A DNA stretch of 64,000 nucleotides from Clostridium sp031626875. Its GTDB lineage: Bacteria; Bacillota; Clostridia; Clostridiales; Clostridiaceae. Below the pieces are notes generated by a model. It was not told where the DNA came from, searched no databases, and saw only the letters and a program-made list of their open reading frames with translations. Positions 45,461 to 52,966 of this stretch are shown here, piece by piece; the first letter of the stretch is position 1; each line of letters starts with the position of its first letter. The DNA is taken from positions 62,001 to 126,000 of the forward strand of contig NZ_JANDMF010000002.1 of NCBI RefSeq assembly GCF_031626875.1, read 5' to 3'. Made by a program: the position numbers and the translations under genes.

Positions 45461-45542
45461 ATTATATAATAAAAATATTAAATTTTCCCTAAAAATGCAA
45501 AAAATGTGACCATAGTCCTATAAATTAAAGACTATGGTCCTG
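45461..45542 (-). promoter_or_regulatory. Regulon promoter C (small TPR 2)
   Basis: Repeats CAGGACCATAGTC (45542-45530) and TAGGACTATGGTC (45520-45508) are 22 bp apart; TATAAT is at 45466-45461, 42 bp from the proximal repeat; no -35. Confidence 0.82.
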
Positions 45543-45630
45543 CATTTCGTTCAAAATCGACATTTGATGTTTAACATAGATAATTCAAAAAACTATTTTC
45601 ATTAACTTTATAATATTGTTTTGATTAGAA

Positions 45631-45660
45631 TAAAGGACATATTCTCTGAATATGCCTTTT
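45631..45660 (-). terminator. Hairpin after the CpaE-like gene
   Basis: AAAGGCATATTC pairs with GAATATGTCCTTT, with a weak T-run. It lies 30 bp past the stop of 45690-46739. Confidence 0.55.
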
Positions 45661-45689
45661 CATAAATATTTCTTTTCTAAGACTTACTT

Positions 45690-46739
45690 TTAAGTTAACA
45701 TATAAGCAAGTTTGTTGAAATGAACATTCCTAGCTAAAAATTGTAAGTTAACTTTATCTTCTTCAAATTCCTCAATATATTCTGTTATGTTACATCTATT
45801 TAGGATTTCATCTTTGATAAGATAGTTTTCTTTATTTTCTATATATTTATTACATATAAATATATATTTACTTTCATCTGAACAATCCACATTAAAAAAT
45901 AATGAATTTAATTTTAATCTATCTTCTCTACGTTGACCTGTAACTATCATAACTTTGTCAGAATAATTCATAAGCATAGACTTTTCTGCTGTAAGCTCAG
46001 TAGAAGAATCTACAATTATATAATCATATATTCTTGTTTCTTTAATCTTATCTATTAAAAATTTATAATCTGTAAGATTCACATTTAATGATGATAATGA
46101 TTGTCTAAATGGCAATAGATAGTCAAAGCTATTGTTATCAACAACATCACTTAATGTATCTAAAATTCTATCATCCCTAGAAATCATAAGTCTATCAAAC
46201 CCAGCTTTACAGTATTTTTCTTCTTGTGCAAAATAGAAACTTTGCAAACTGTCTGTAGATATGTAAAGTACTTTCTTATTCATAGCCATAAGTGCTGCTG
46301 CAATTCCAGTTCCTACTGTAGTTTTTCCACTTCCTCCACATGGAGAATAAAGCATAAGTACTCTTGTTTCTTCATTATTACTTACCGATTTTATAGATTT
46401 TGAAGCCCCTTTACTCATTACCTCAAGATATAACTTTTTAACACTTGTATGTTTATAGATTTTATGTATATTTGATCCTCCATAAACATCTTCAACTTCT
46501 TCTTCTGTTAAAATAAATGTATTCCCTATATCATGCTTTAAAAATTCATCTGAATATAAATCTTCACTAATTAATAAAACATCAATCTTTTTTGGAGAAC
46601 TAAAATATTGTCCCAAATAATCTTCATCTGAAATAACCATTATATCTATTTCATCTTCTAATTCTTCAATAAACTTTAATTCTATTGGCATTAAATATTT
46701 TTCATCTAAATCAACTAACATTACTGATAACTTACTCAT
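45690..46739 (-). CDS. CpaE/TadZ-like MinD-family ATPase
   Basis: A 349-residue protein. Residues 1-120 are a receiver-like alpha/beta domain (LSVMLVDLDEKYLMPIELKF, then IDVLLISEDLY). The C-terminal 220 residues are a ParA/MinD-type ATPase with the deviant Walker A SPCGGSGKTTVGTG and Walker B-like YDYIIVDSSTE. This order is that of CpaE/TadZ proteins, which position pilus or secretion machinery. No tad/flp or type VII genes are in the window. The gene follows the FHA gene by 18 bp, so the two form an operon under promoter D. Confidence 0.82.
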   Translation of the reverse strand: MSKLSVMLVDLDEKYLMPIELKFIEELEDEIDIMVISDEDYLGQYFSSPKKIDVLLISEDLYSDEFLKHDIGNTFILTEEEVEDVYGGSNIHKIYKHTSVKKLYLEVMSKGASKSIKSVSNNEETRVLMLYSPCGGSGKTTVGTGIAAALMAMNKKVLYISTDSLQSFYFAQEEKYCKAGFDRLMISRDDRILDTLSDVVDNNSFDYLLPFRQSLSSLNVNLTDYKFLIDKIKETRIYDYIIVDSSTELTAEKSMLMNYSDKVMIVTGQRREDRLKLNSLFFNVDCSDESKYIFICNKYIENKENYLIKDEILNRCNITEYIEEFEEDKVNLQFLARNVHFNKLAYMLT

Positions 46740-46757
46740 AATCCATCTCCTAATATT

Positions 46758-48410
46758 TTAAATTTCTATTTCCTTTACTAAGAAATCACAATTAGCGATA
46801 CTTATTTTATCTCCAACGTTTATCTTAGTCATAACATTTTTTTGTAATTTTATTGAATTTACAAAAGTTCCATTCTTACTATCTACATCTTGAATATAAT
46901 ATTCATCATTTTTAACAGTTACTATACAATGAAGCCTGCTTACCGCTTTATTATCTATAATCCCATCAACCATGTATTTATTTGAACCTATTGCATATTC
47001 TTTTTTACTTATTACAAAACTTAACGGAACAGAAGTATTTATTCTTTTTAATACTAAAGCTTTTGAACCATCACCTTGGATTGATTCGCTTTTGTATTCT
47101 GGCATTTTAGGTTTAGCATTACTAATTATACTTGAATTTCTATTATCCACTGATTTTAAAAATGATTGCATCGAATCATTGGATATAGATAATGCTTTCA
47201 TAAATGTTGTTGTTGTTTCATCCGCATTACTAACTGAACTTATTGAACTTATTGAACTTAAACTTTTCTTTTCCTCATCTGGTTTGGAAATAATTTTACT
47301 ATTTGAAGCAATTCTACTATTTGAAAGTATTTTGCTATTAGCTCTCATTTCTTCTACTATAGAATTTTCTAAATCACCATAGTAATTTTCTACAACATCC
47401 ATCTGAGCATGACTTTCAAGTGCTTTATTTAAAAATTTATCAAGGGAACCTAATAATGATTTGCCCTTTTTCTTATTTCTTTCTTCTATTTGAGAATCTG
47501 TATCCATAGAACCTACTATATCATCTTCAACTTCATCTGATACGATTTTTTTAGACATCTCTGCAACATTTACCACCTTTTTAGGATTTACCTTAGAAGT
47601 CATTTCCATACTTCTAATAAAATCTGTTGGTAATTCATTTGTAAATTCTACATTTTTGCCTTCAATTTTTTTAGATTCTACTTTTTTAGTTTCTACTTTC
47701 TTTGGTTCTACTCGTTTAGATTCTATTGGTTTAGATTCTACTTGCTTAGGTTTTACTTGTTTAGACTCTATATTTTGAGGTTCTACTTGCTTAGGCGTTA
47801 TGTTTGAGATTGCTATATTTTCAGGAACTATATTTACAGGAGCTTTTTGAACTTTTTCTGCTTTTTCTTTATTATTTAATTCCTTTAATATATCATTTAA
47901 TGATTTATCACTTATTAAATTATTTCTCAATATAGTTGCAGACTCTCCTCGAAAATTTCTATTAAGACTGATAGCCTGTATCATATTGTTTTTAAATTCT
48001 CTTATAAATATATCTTCCGAATCATTACCTTCATATTGTAATGGCAAATAAATCATATAAACATTTAAGTTAGTTGTATCTACATAAATATTGTTTATAC
48101 TAGGATTTATGTTTTTGTATTGCATTAATCCTTTTTCACCAACGTTTATCACAATAGTTAACAATTTTGATACTACTGTTAAGAAACTATTCAAAGACAT
48201 TTCCCTGGTTAAAGAAAGCAGATCTCTATATGATGAAATATCATATACTAATTTTAATTTTCCATTATGAGATATTTTCACACATTTAATAAAGCCATCT
48301 GTTTCTGCATTTCTTAAAACCTTATATTCTACATTTGAAAAAATTTCTTTATCTTCTAATGTATAATTAATACTATTTTGGTCACGACTTTCACTAATTA
48401 AAACTTTCAT
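46758..48410 (-). CDS. DUF6382-type protein with C-terminal FHA domain
   Basis: A 550-residue cytoplasmic protein. Residues 1-170 are a folded N-terminal domain resembling DUF6382. Residues 205-255 are a low-complexity run of hexads of the form K-x-V-E-x-K (KQVEPQNIESKQVKPKQVES). A Ser/Asn-rich linker follows, and about residues 470-550 are an FHA domain (YAIGSNKYMVDGIIDNKAVSRLHC, then DVDSKNGTFVNS). FHA domains bind phosphothreonine, so a Ser/Thr kinase is the expected partner; none is encoded here. It is co-transcribed with the CpaE-like ATPase. Confidence 0.82.
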   Translation of the reverse strand: MKVLISESRDQNSINYTLEDKEIFSNVEYKVLRNAETDGFIKCVKISHNGKLKLVYDISSYRDLLSLTREMSLNSFLTVVSKLLTIVINVGEKGLMQYKNINPSINNIYVDTTNLNVYMIYLPLQYEGNDSEDIFIREFKNNMIQAISLNRNFRGESATILRNNLISDKSLNDILKELNNKEKAEKVQKAPVNIVPENIAISNITPKQVEPQNIESKQVKPKQVESKPIESKRVEPKKVETKKVESKKIEGKNVEFTNELPTDFIRSMEMTSKVNPKKVVNVAEMSKKIVSDEVEDDIVGSMDTDSQIEERNKKKGKSLLGSLDKFLNKALESHAQMDVVENYYGDLENSIVEEMRANSKILSNSRIASNSKIISKPDEEKKSLSSISSISSVSNADETTTTFMKALSISNDSMQSFLKSVDNRNSSIISNAKPKMPEYKSESIQGDGSKALVLKRINTSVPLSFVISKKEYAIGSNKYMVDGIIDNKAVSRLHCIVTVKNDEYYIQDVDSKNGTFVNSIKLQKNVMTKINVGDKISIANCDFLVKEIEI

Positions 48411-48454
48411 TTATTTTTCCCTCCTATATTTAAGCTCCATATATATATATTAGA

Positions 48455-48536
48455 ATTATAACTTTTTTTATAATATTTTTCTTTAAATCTGAAGAAAATG
48501 TGACCTTAGTCCTATGATTTAAAGACCAAAGTCCTA
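48455..48536 (-). promoter_or_regulatory. Regulon promoter D (FHA/CpaE operon)
   Basis: Repeats TAGGACTTTGGTC (48536-48524) and TAGGACTAAGGTC (48514-48502) are 22 bp apart; TATAAT is at 48460-48455, 42 bp from the proximal repeat; no -35. The start codon is 45 bp further. Confidence 0.82.
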
Positions 48537-48710
48537 AAAAATATCTCGAAACCTTTACATTTAATTACTTTATTGTTATAATACTGATTATATCCTTGGA
48601 ATAACATGCCAAAATATACCTGGATTTAGTTTTAACTTTTAATTTAGATTTCTAAATTTTAAATTTATTATTCTCCTATCAAATAATATGAATTCATTTT
48701 TTCCTAAAAT

Positions 48711-48740
48711 AAAAAACCGTCCCTTAATAAAAGAGACGGA
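48711..48740 (-). terminator. Terminator of the 48865 nitroreductase-like gene
   Basis: CCGTCTCTT pairs with AAGGGACGG, then TTTTTTATTTT on the minus strand. Confidence 0.8.
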
Positions 48741-48864
48741 AAATAACTAAGTCACCACTTTAATGCTACCAAACCTTAAAAAGTAAGTGCATATAAAACA
48801 ATATATTTTTTACAATCAGGAAAATTTATTTAATGTTTATATTAACTTATTAAAATGTTTAGAT

Positions 48865-49620
48865 TTACATAAATATGTTTTCTCCATTAATAACTTGCCA
48901 TTCACCATCATGTCCACAAGAAAATGCACCTAATTGAAAATGTGCCATAGCTATTCCTAAATCAACATATTCATAGCCATGATTCTCCTTTATCACAAAA
49001 GCTTTCAATTTCCCATCAACAAATGAAAAAGCAATTGGCTGTTTATTCATAGCTGAAGGGGCCAAAATACTTGCGTCAATACCTGCTTTTATCCATGGAA
49101 GAACTTCACCATCACAACTAACTAATGTTTCATCAAAACTTTTATTTTTTCTATTTAATCTTGACACTAGTTTTTCTTTAAACGATTTCTCATCATTAAC
49201 ATCACCAACAGCTATTATACATACAACTTCTTCATTATCTGAAAGATTAACACTATTCTTGCAAGCTTTCTTATTATATGTTCCACCAATCCAACATGTC
49301 CCAAGTCCCAATCTAGTACATTCAAGTACAAGAAGCTCCCCATAGTAACCTATGTATTTTTTTAAATCTTGCATATACGAATCTCCAATTAACGCAATTA
49401 AAGAAGTTGCTCCACTTATCATTCCATAAGAAGCAGCAAATCCATTTAGTATATCAGATGCATTTTCAACAAATTTAATTCTAAGTCCGCTCTCTTCATT
49501 AATTGATTCAATCATAGCTTCTATATTATCTATTTTACTTCTTTCAATATCTCCTGATTCATATTTTCTTCTAGATGTTCTAATATTTATAGAATCCATC
49601 CACGCTTTATCTAACTTCAT
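48865..49620 (-). CDS. Nitroreductase-like protein (TM1586 type)
   Basis: A 251-residue protein of the duplicated nitroreductase kind: RTSRRKYESGDIERSKIDNIE at the N-terminus, ECTRLGLGTCWIGGTYNK in the middle, and a second half with DASILAPSAMNKQPIAFSFVDGK and YVDLGIAMAHFQLGAF. The substrate is unknown. It sits at the edge of the hemerythrin/Hcp stress cluster. Confidence 0.78.
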   Translation of the reverse strand: MKLDKAWMDSINIRTSRRKYESGDIERSKIDNIEAMIESINEESGLRIKFVENASDILNGFAASYGMISGATSLIALIGDSYMQDLKKYIGYYGELLVLECTRLGLGTCWIGGTYNKKACKNSVNLSDNEEVVCIIAVGDVNDEKSFKEKLVSRLNRKNKSFDETLVSCDGEVLPWIKAGIDASILAPSAMNKQPIAFSFVDGKLKAFVIKENHGYEYVDLGIAMAHFQLGAFSCGHDGEWQVINGENIFM

Positions 49621-49721
49621 ACTTTCCTCCTAAATTTATATATATACTACTCATTGTAAACTATTCTCTTGCAAAACACAAAACTTTTGTATTTTCTGAA
49701 TTTTGCATCATTTATATAAAT

Positions 49722-49756
49722 GAAAAAATTCCAAGAAAAATCTTAGAATTTTTTTT
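49722..49756 (-). terminator. Terminator after the hemerythrin gene
   Basis: AAAAATTCTAAGA pairs with TCTTGGAATTTTT on the minus strand, just past the stop. Confidence 0.65.
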
Positions 49757-49770
49757 ACTTATACATAACT

Positions 49771-50319
49771 CTATGAATATTTTATTTCTAACTTTTCCAA
49801 TATATTAATATATTTTTCTCTATCCCCTGAATTTTCTTCTTCAAAAATTTCACACTGATTATTTATTTGTAATAAAGTTTCTGAAGATAATTGTTTTTCA
49901 GCAAATTTATATACAACTCCATCTTCCTTATCTATATGTCTTGTAAGTAAATTTGTATATGATATTGCACTACCAATTATATCAATCTTAGCCTCATCAT
50001 TACCTGTTTTTAAAGATTCTAAAGCAGTACATAACTCACTGATATAAAGTCTTCCTAAATCATGTTCAACTAGCATCCCATGCTTAACAAGCTTTTCAGC
50101 AGTTAACCCAATTTCATCAACCATTCTATTAAAAAGAAGTTGTTCTTCTTTTCCATGGTGATGTTTATCTGCAAAATTTCTTATAAAATCTATTATAGAA
50201 TAAAAATCTTCATAATTAACATCTTCACCTTCAACTATCTTATAACATACTTTTCTAACCACTAATAACATTCTTTTAATATATTTATGTTCATCAATCA
50301 TTAGTTCTAGAGCATTCAT
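49771..50319 (-). CDS. Hemerythrin HHE-domain protein
   Basis: A 182-residue four-helix protein with a hemerythrin-like set: DEHKYIKRML, DKHHHGKEEQLLF, KHGMLVEHDLGRLY and TRHIDKEDGVVYKFAE. These give His/Glu ligands for a di-iron site. Such proteins in anaerobes bind O2 or NO, or repair iron centres. It lies 25 bp after the 50345 gene and is probably in its operon, so it would share the HcpR-like promoter. Confidence 0.88.
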   Translation of the reverse strand: MNALELMIDEHKYIKRMLLVVRKVCYKIVEGEDVNYEDFYSIIDFIRNFADKHHHGKEEQLLFNRMVDEIGLTAEKLVKHGMLVEHDLGRLYISELCTALESLKTGNDEAKIDIIGSAISYTNLLTRHIDKEDGVVYKFAEKQLSSETLLQINNQCEIFEEENSGDREKYINILEKLEIKYS

Positions 50320-50344
50320 AGTAATTGCCTCCTAAATTAATATA

Positions 50345-50980
50345 TTATTTTCTTCTTATAGTCATAGATTCATTTTCTTCTAAATATTCAAATTCTTCAT
50401 TTACGTTGGTTACAAAAGCTTTAACCCATAAACTTCTTAAATGATAGAAAAAGTCAACATCTCCTGATTCCTTCTCCCAAATATCTTTATGAACACATAA
50501 AGTTCTTACCCAAGTAACTTTATTTTCATCAGAATCAACAACTTCATTTACTCTATCACATGGCATCCCATCTAATATATAGTCATTTATTGCATTAAAT
50601 AAATCTGGAGCTGTTTGAGCTTCTCCTCCATTTTCTTTTAATTCTTCAGCTGCCTTTATTCCTTGCTTTTCATATAAATCTTTTAATTTGTTCTTAGCTT
50701 CATCACCTTTTTTTAAAAATTCAGTAGTCCAAGCAGCCATTCTTCCTTCTGCTGAATGTATTTTTCCTTGAAGCCATCCATGTATGTTACTAGTATCAAT
50801 CATATCTTCAAGTGGAAGATTCGGTGTTCTTTCACCATATTTTCCTTCTATAACTTTTCTTAAAGATTCTGTATCTAACCCTTCAACTTTAGCTAACTCT
50901 ATGATTTCACTTTCTAAATTTTCAAACCATACAATTTTATTAAATAACCAATAATGTATCTTTCCTAAAAATAAACTCAT
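50345..50980 (-). CDS. Unknown protein in the nitrosative-stress cluster
   Basis: A 211-residue soluble protein that I do not recognise. Notable stretches are GKIHYWLFNKIVWFENLESE at the N-terminus, GERTPNLPLEDMIDTSNIHG, GMPCDRVNEVV and VTWVRTLCVHKDIWEKESGD. It has two Cys and several His, so metal or cofactor binding is possible. A GTAACN4GTTAC palindrome and a -10 lie 71 bp upstream in an activator-type arrangement, which ties it to Hcp. The hemerythrin gene follows. Confidence 0.65.
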   Translation of the reverse strand: MSLFLGKIHYWLFNKIVWFENLESEIIELAKVEGLDTESLRKVIEGKYGERTPNLPLEDMIDTSNIHGWLQGKIHSAEGRMAAWTTEFLKKGDEAKNKLKDLYEKQGIKAAEELKENGGEAQTAPDLFNAINDYILDGMPCDRVNEVVDSDENKVTWVRTLCVHKDIWEKESGDVDFFYHLRSLWVKAFVTNVNEEFEYLEENESMTIRRK

Positions 50981-51021
50981 TTCTTTTCCTCCTAATCTTA
51001 ATGGTAATTATCCTTAATAAT

Positions 51022-51064
51022 AGTATAGTACAAATATCTTATTTAATTCGGTAACATTTGTTAC
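51022..51064 (-). promoter_or_regulatory. HcpR-like site and -10 for the 50345 operon
   Basis: The palindrome GTAACATTTGTTAC (51051-51064) has its centre about 42 bp from the predicted +1 of a TATACT -10 (51027-51022). No -35 is present. This is the class II activator layout of Crp/Fnr-family proteins. Confidence 0.7.
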
Positions 51065-51101
51065 ATCTAATTCCTTTATTCTATACTTTATGTGTTTAAT
51101 A

Positions 51102-51148
51102 AATAAAAACAGCCACTTCATCCTAGCAGAGGATAAAATGACTGTTTA
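51102..51148 (-). terminator. Terminator of the DUF438 gene
   Basis: A long stem, AACAGTCATTTTATCCT with AGGATGAAGTGGCTGTT, and a 5-nt loop, followed by TTTATTT. Confidence 0.85.
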
Positions 51149-51164
51149 TTATATAATTAATCCT

Positions 51165-51917
51165 TTATTTAGATGTAAAACCACAATATCCTATTTCATC
51201 ACATCTCCTTTTCATATCTTCCCAAGTAGCCTTATCTTTTATAGATTCAATTGCTGTAGGATATAAAATATAATTTTCTTTAAATATGTGATCTCTTAAA
51301 TTAAATATAATATATTTTGCTGTTTCATTTACATTTTTCTTAAATTCATTAAAATCCATTTCAGAAACACCATAAGATAAATCTCTTAGAATTTTTTTCT
51401 TTCCTCTTAAATCATCATGTTCCATTCTCATAATTCTAGTTGGCCCTGTTATTTTTCTATTCTCCATCTCTATGAACAATACATTTTCTTCACGTTCATG
51501 ATGCTTTTCTGCATCTAGTATATTCTCTGAAACATTTTTCAACTCTTCAAAGATCTTTAAGTTTTCATCATATTTTTCTATTTTTTGAATTCTAGAATTT
51601 ATTTCTTCAAGTTCTGTTAAAAATCCAAGAATTTTTTCATGCTCATCAATAAAAGTATAAACAACATGACCAGAATCTATATTGGTTTTAATTTTATTTA
51701 ACTCATCTTTTAAGACTTCCATATGAATATCACAAAGGTGTCTTAAGTCCTGTGGATTCATACCTTTTTCTATTAAATTTTGTTCTGCTATTGAAAGTTC
51801 AACAGGACTTATATTTGAAACGATATCTAAAGCTTCTTTTCTTACTTCTTCTGTTATGCCTTCTTTATTTAATTTCTCCAAAACTTTAGTTAAATTATCT
51901 ATTTTATTTTTATCCAT
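51165..51917 (-). CDS. DUF438 and hemerythrin domain protein
   Basis: A 250-residue protein. Residues 5-75 are DUF438 (LTKVLEKLNKEGITEEVRKE, then SPVELSIAEQNLIEKGMNPQDLRHLCDIH). Residues 80-235 are a hemerythrin-like four-helix part (IDEHEKILGFL, EKHHEREENVLFIEME, RMEHDDLRGKKKIL, LRDHIFKENYILYP). DUF438-hemerythrin proteins are associated with NO and iron handling in anaerobes; the activity is unproven. An Fnr-like palindrome is 75 bp upstream. Confidence 0.85.
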   Translation of the reverse strand: MDKNKIDNLTKVLEKLNKEGITEEVRKEALDIVSNISPVELSIAEQNLIEKGMNPQDLRHLCDIHMEVLKDELNKIKTNIDSGHVVYTFIDEHEKILGFLTELEEINSRIQKIEKYDENLKIFEELKNVSENILDAEKHHEREENVLFIEMENRKITGPTRIMRMEHDDLRGKKKILRDLSYGVSEMDFNEFKKNVNETAKYIIFNLRDHIFKENYILYPTAIESIKDKATWEDMKRRCDEIGYCGFTSK

Positions 51918-51990
51918 ATTTAGTTTCTCCTTATATTTAAATTTATAATTGTTATACTTAAATTCTAATAAAATTTAACTTATATGAATG

Positions 51991-52002
51991 TGATTTAAAT
52001 CA
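51991..52002. promoter_or_regulatory. Fnr/Crp-like palindrome
   Basis: TGATTTAAATCA is a perfect 12-bp palindrome and resembles TTGAT-N4-ATCAA. It lies about 75 bp upstream of the DUF438-hemerythrin start. An AT-rich background makes chance hits possible. Confidence 0.4.
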
Positions 52003-52024
52003 AATATAGGCATATTTTTTTAAC

Positions 52025-52060
52025 TGTTAAGTGAAAGATTCAAACTCTTTCACTTAACAA
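52025..52060 (-). terminator. Hairpin after DUF2249 gene 1
   Basis: GTTAAGTGAAAGA pairs perfectly with TCTTTCACTTAAC, right at the stop codon, but without a clear T-run on the minus strand. Confidence 0.55.
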
Positions 52061-52061
52061 T

Positions 52062-52295
52062 TTATTTTTTAGTAATTTCTATTCTCCAAACTTCTGGTCC
52101 CTGTTCTAAATAATTCCATTCAAATTGATTTGGAATCTCTACATTAAAATGATCATGTAGTGGACGAGGATCATGGTCATTTATAAGTTCCATTTTTTCT
52201 CCTGGAGCTAGACTTTCAAAAGTTCTAAATATTGTAGGACGTTTATCCTTTGGTTCATATTTTCTCACATCTACTGTTGCAGCAAAATTTGCCAT
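52062..52295 (-). CDS. DUF2249 protein 1
   Basis: A 77-residue DUF2249 domain protein (TusA-like fold): VDVRKYEPKDKRPTIFRTFE, GEKMELINDHDPRPLHDHFN and EWNYLEQGPEVWRIEI. The family's HDPRPLHDHF block with its histidines is intact. DUF2249 often accompanies hemerythrin and DUF438, as here. Function unknown. Confidence 0.85.
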   Translation of the reverse strand: MANFAATVDVRKYEPKDKRPTIFRTFESLAPGEKMELINDHDPRPLHDHFNVEIPNQFEWNYLEQGPEVWRIEITKK

Positions 52296-52380
52296 ACTTA
52301 ATTCCTCCTCATTATGTTTTCAAAATATAGTATTTCTTTCATTTCTTATTTTAATGTAATTTATTATTATTTTCAGAGAT

Positions 52381-52422
52381 AAAAAAGGCTATAAAAGATT
52401 TAATTATCCACCTTTCATAGCC
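52381..52422 (-). terminator. Terminator of DUF2249 gene 2
   Basis: GGCTATGAAAG pairs with CTTTTATAGCC, then TTTTTT on the minus strand. Confidence 0.8.
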
Positions 52423-52430
52423 CTAATAGT

Positions 52431-52664
52431 TTATTTTTTTGTAATGGCCACCCTCCATACTTCAGGACCTTCTTCTATATACTGCCACTCAAATTTATCT
52501 GCAAGTTCTATTAAAAATTGATAATGTACAACTCGTAAGTCATTGTCATTTATAATTTCAATTGTTTCCCCTGTTGTCAATCCAGTAAAATTTTCAGAAA
52601 TTGTAGTATATTTATCTTTTACATCATAAAGCCTTACATCTATAGTTTTAATGAAATCAGACAT
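52431..52664 (-). CDS. DUF2249 protein 2, histidine block altered
   Basis: A 77-residue paralogue of the neighbouring protein, with IDVRLYDVKDKYTTISENF and EWQYIEEGPEVWRVAI. The conserved HDPRPLHDHF has become NDNDLRVVHYQF, keeping only one His and losing the Pro residues. If that block is functional, this copy has changed or lost its role. It has its own ribosome binding site (AGGAGAAG) and terminator. Confidence 0.82.
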   Translation of the reverse strand: MSDFIKTIDVRLYDVKDKYTTISENFTGLTTGETIEIINDNDLRVVHYQFLIELADKFEWQYIEEGPEVWRVAITKK

Positions 52665-52966
52665 ACCTAACTTCTCCTAAATCTTTATATATATTATAAA
52701 TATTATTTAAAATTTTTAATATGCATTTATATTAAAAATCTAAATATGTTTTTTAAATCCTTAAAAAAGTAAATTTAAATATACTAAAAATTATAAATTT
52801 GATTCTACTAGAATAAGTATTTGTATTCCTTATATGATATATAAAACATTAGAATAATAAATTTTATTTAGATTATAAAAAACAAATCCTAACTACTATT
52901 ATGTAATTAGAATTTGTTTTTTTATATTAATTTTGGTGACTAATTGTGGGTTTTTTTAATTATATT
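52665..52966. other. 302-bp gap, terminator only
   Basis: Very AT-rich. Besides the hcp terminator at 52877-52924 I see nothing. Confidence 0.55.
52877..52924 (-). terminator. Terminator of hcp
   Basis: AAACAAATTCTAA pairs with TTAGGATTTGTTT and a T-tract on the minus strand, about 45 bp past the stop. Confidence 0.75.

Larger units (their letters stand above)
45336..45689. other. 354-bp gap holding promoter C and a terminator
   Basis: AT-rich. It contains promoter C (45461-45542) and the hairpin AAAGGCATATTC/GAATATGTCCTTT (45631-45660) that ends the FHA/ATPase operon. No coding region is visible. Confidence 0.6.
48411..48864. other. 454-bp gap with promoter D and a terminator
   Basis: It contains promoter D (48455-48536) and the terminator at 48711-48740. 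Otherwise it is AT-rich DNA with no gene that I can support. Confidence 0.6.

Noticed and set aside
43441..48536. The repeated GACYWWRGTCCTA units as a CRISPR or transposon repeat
   Set aside because: Units are 13 bp, in pairs only, with 9-bp gaps and always at a fixed distance from a -10 box; there are no spacers and no cas genes.
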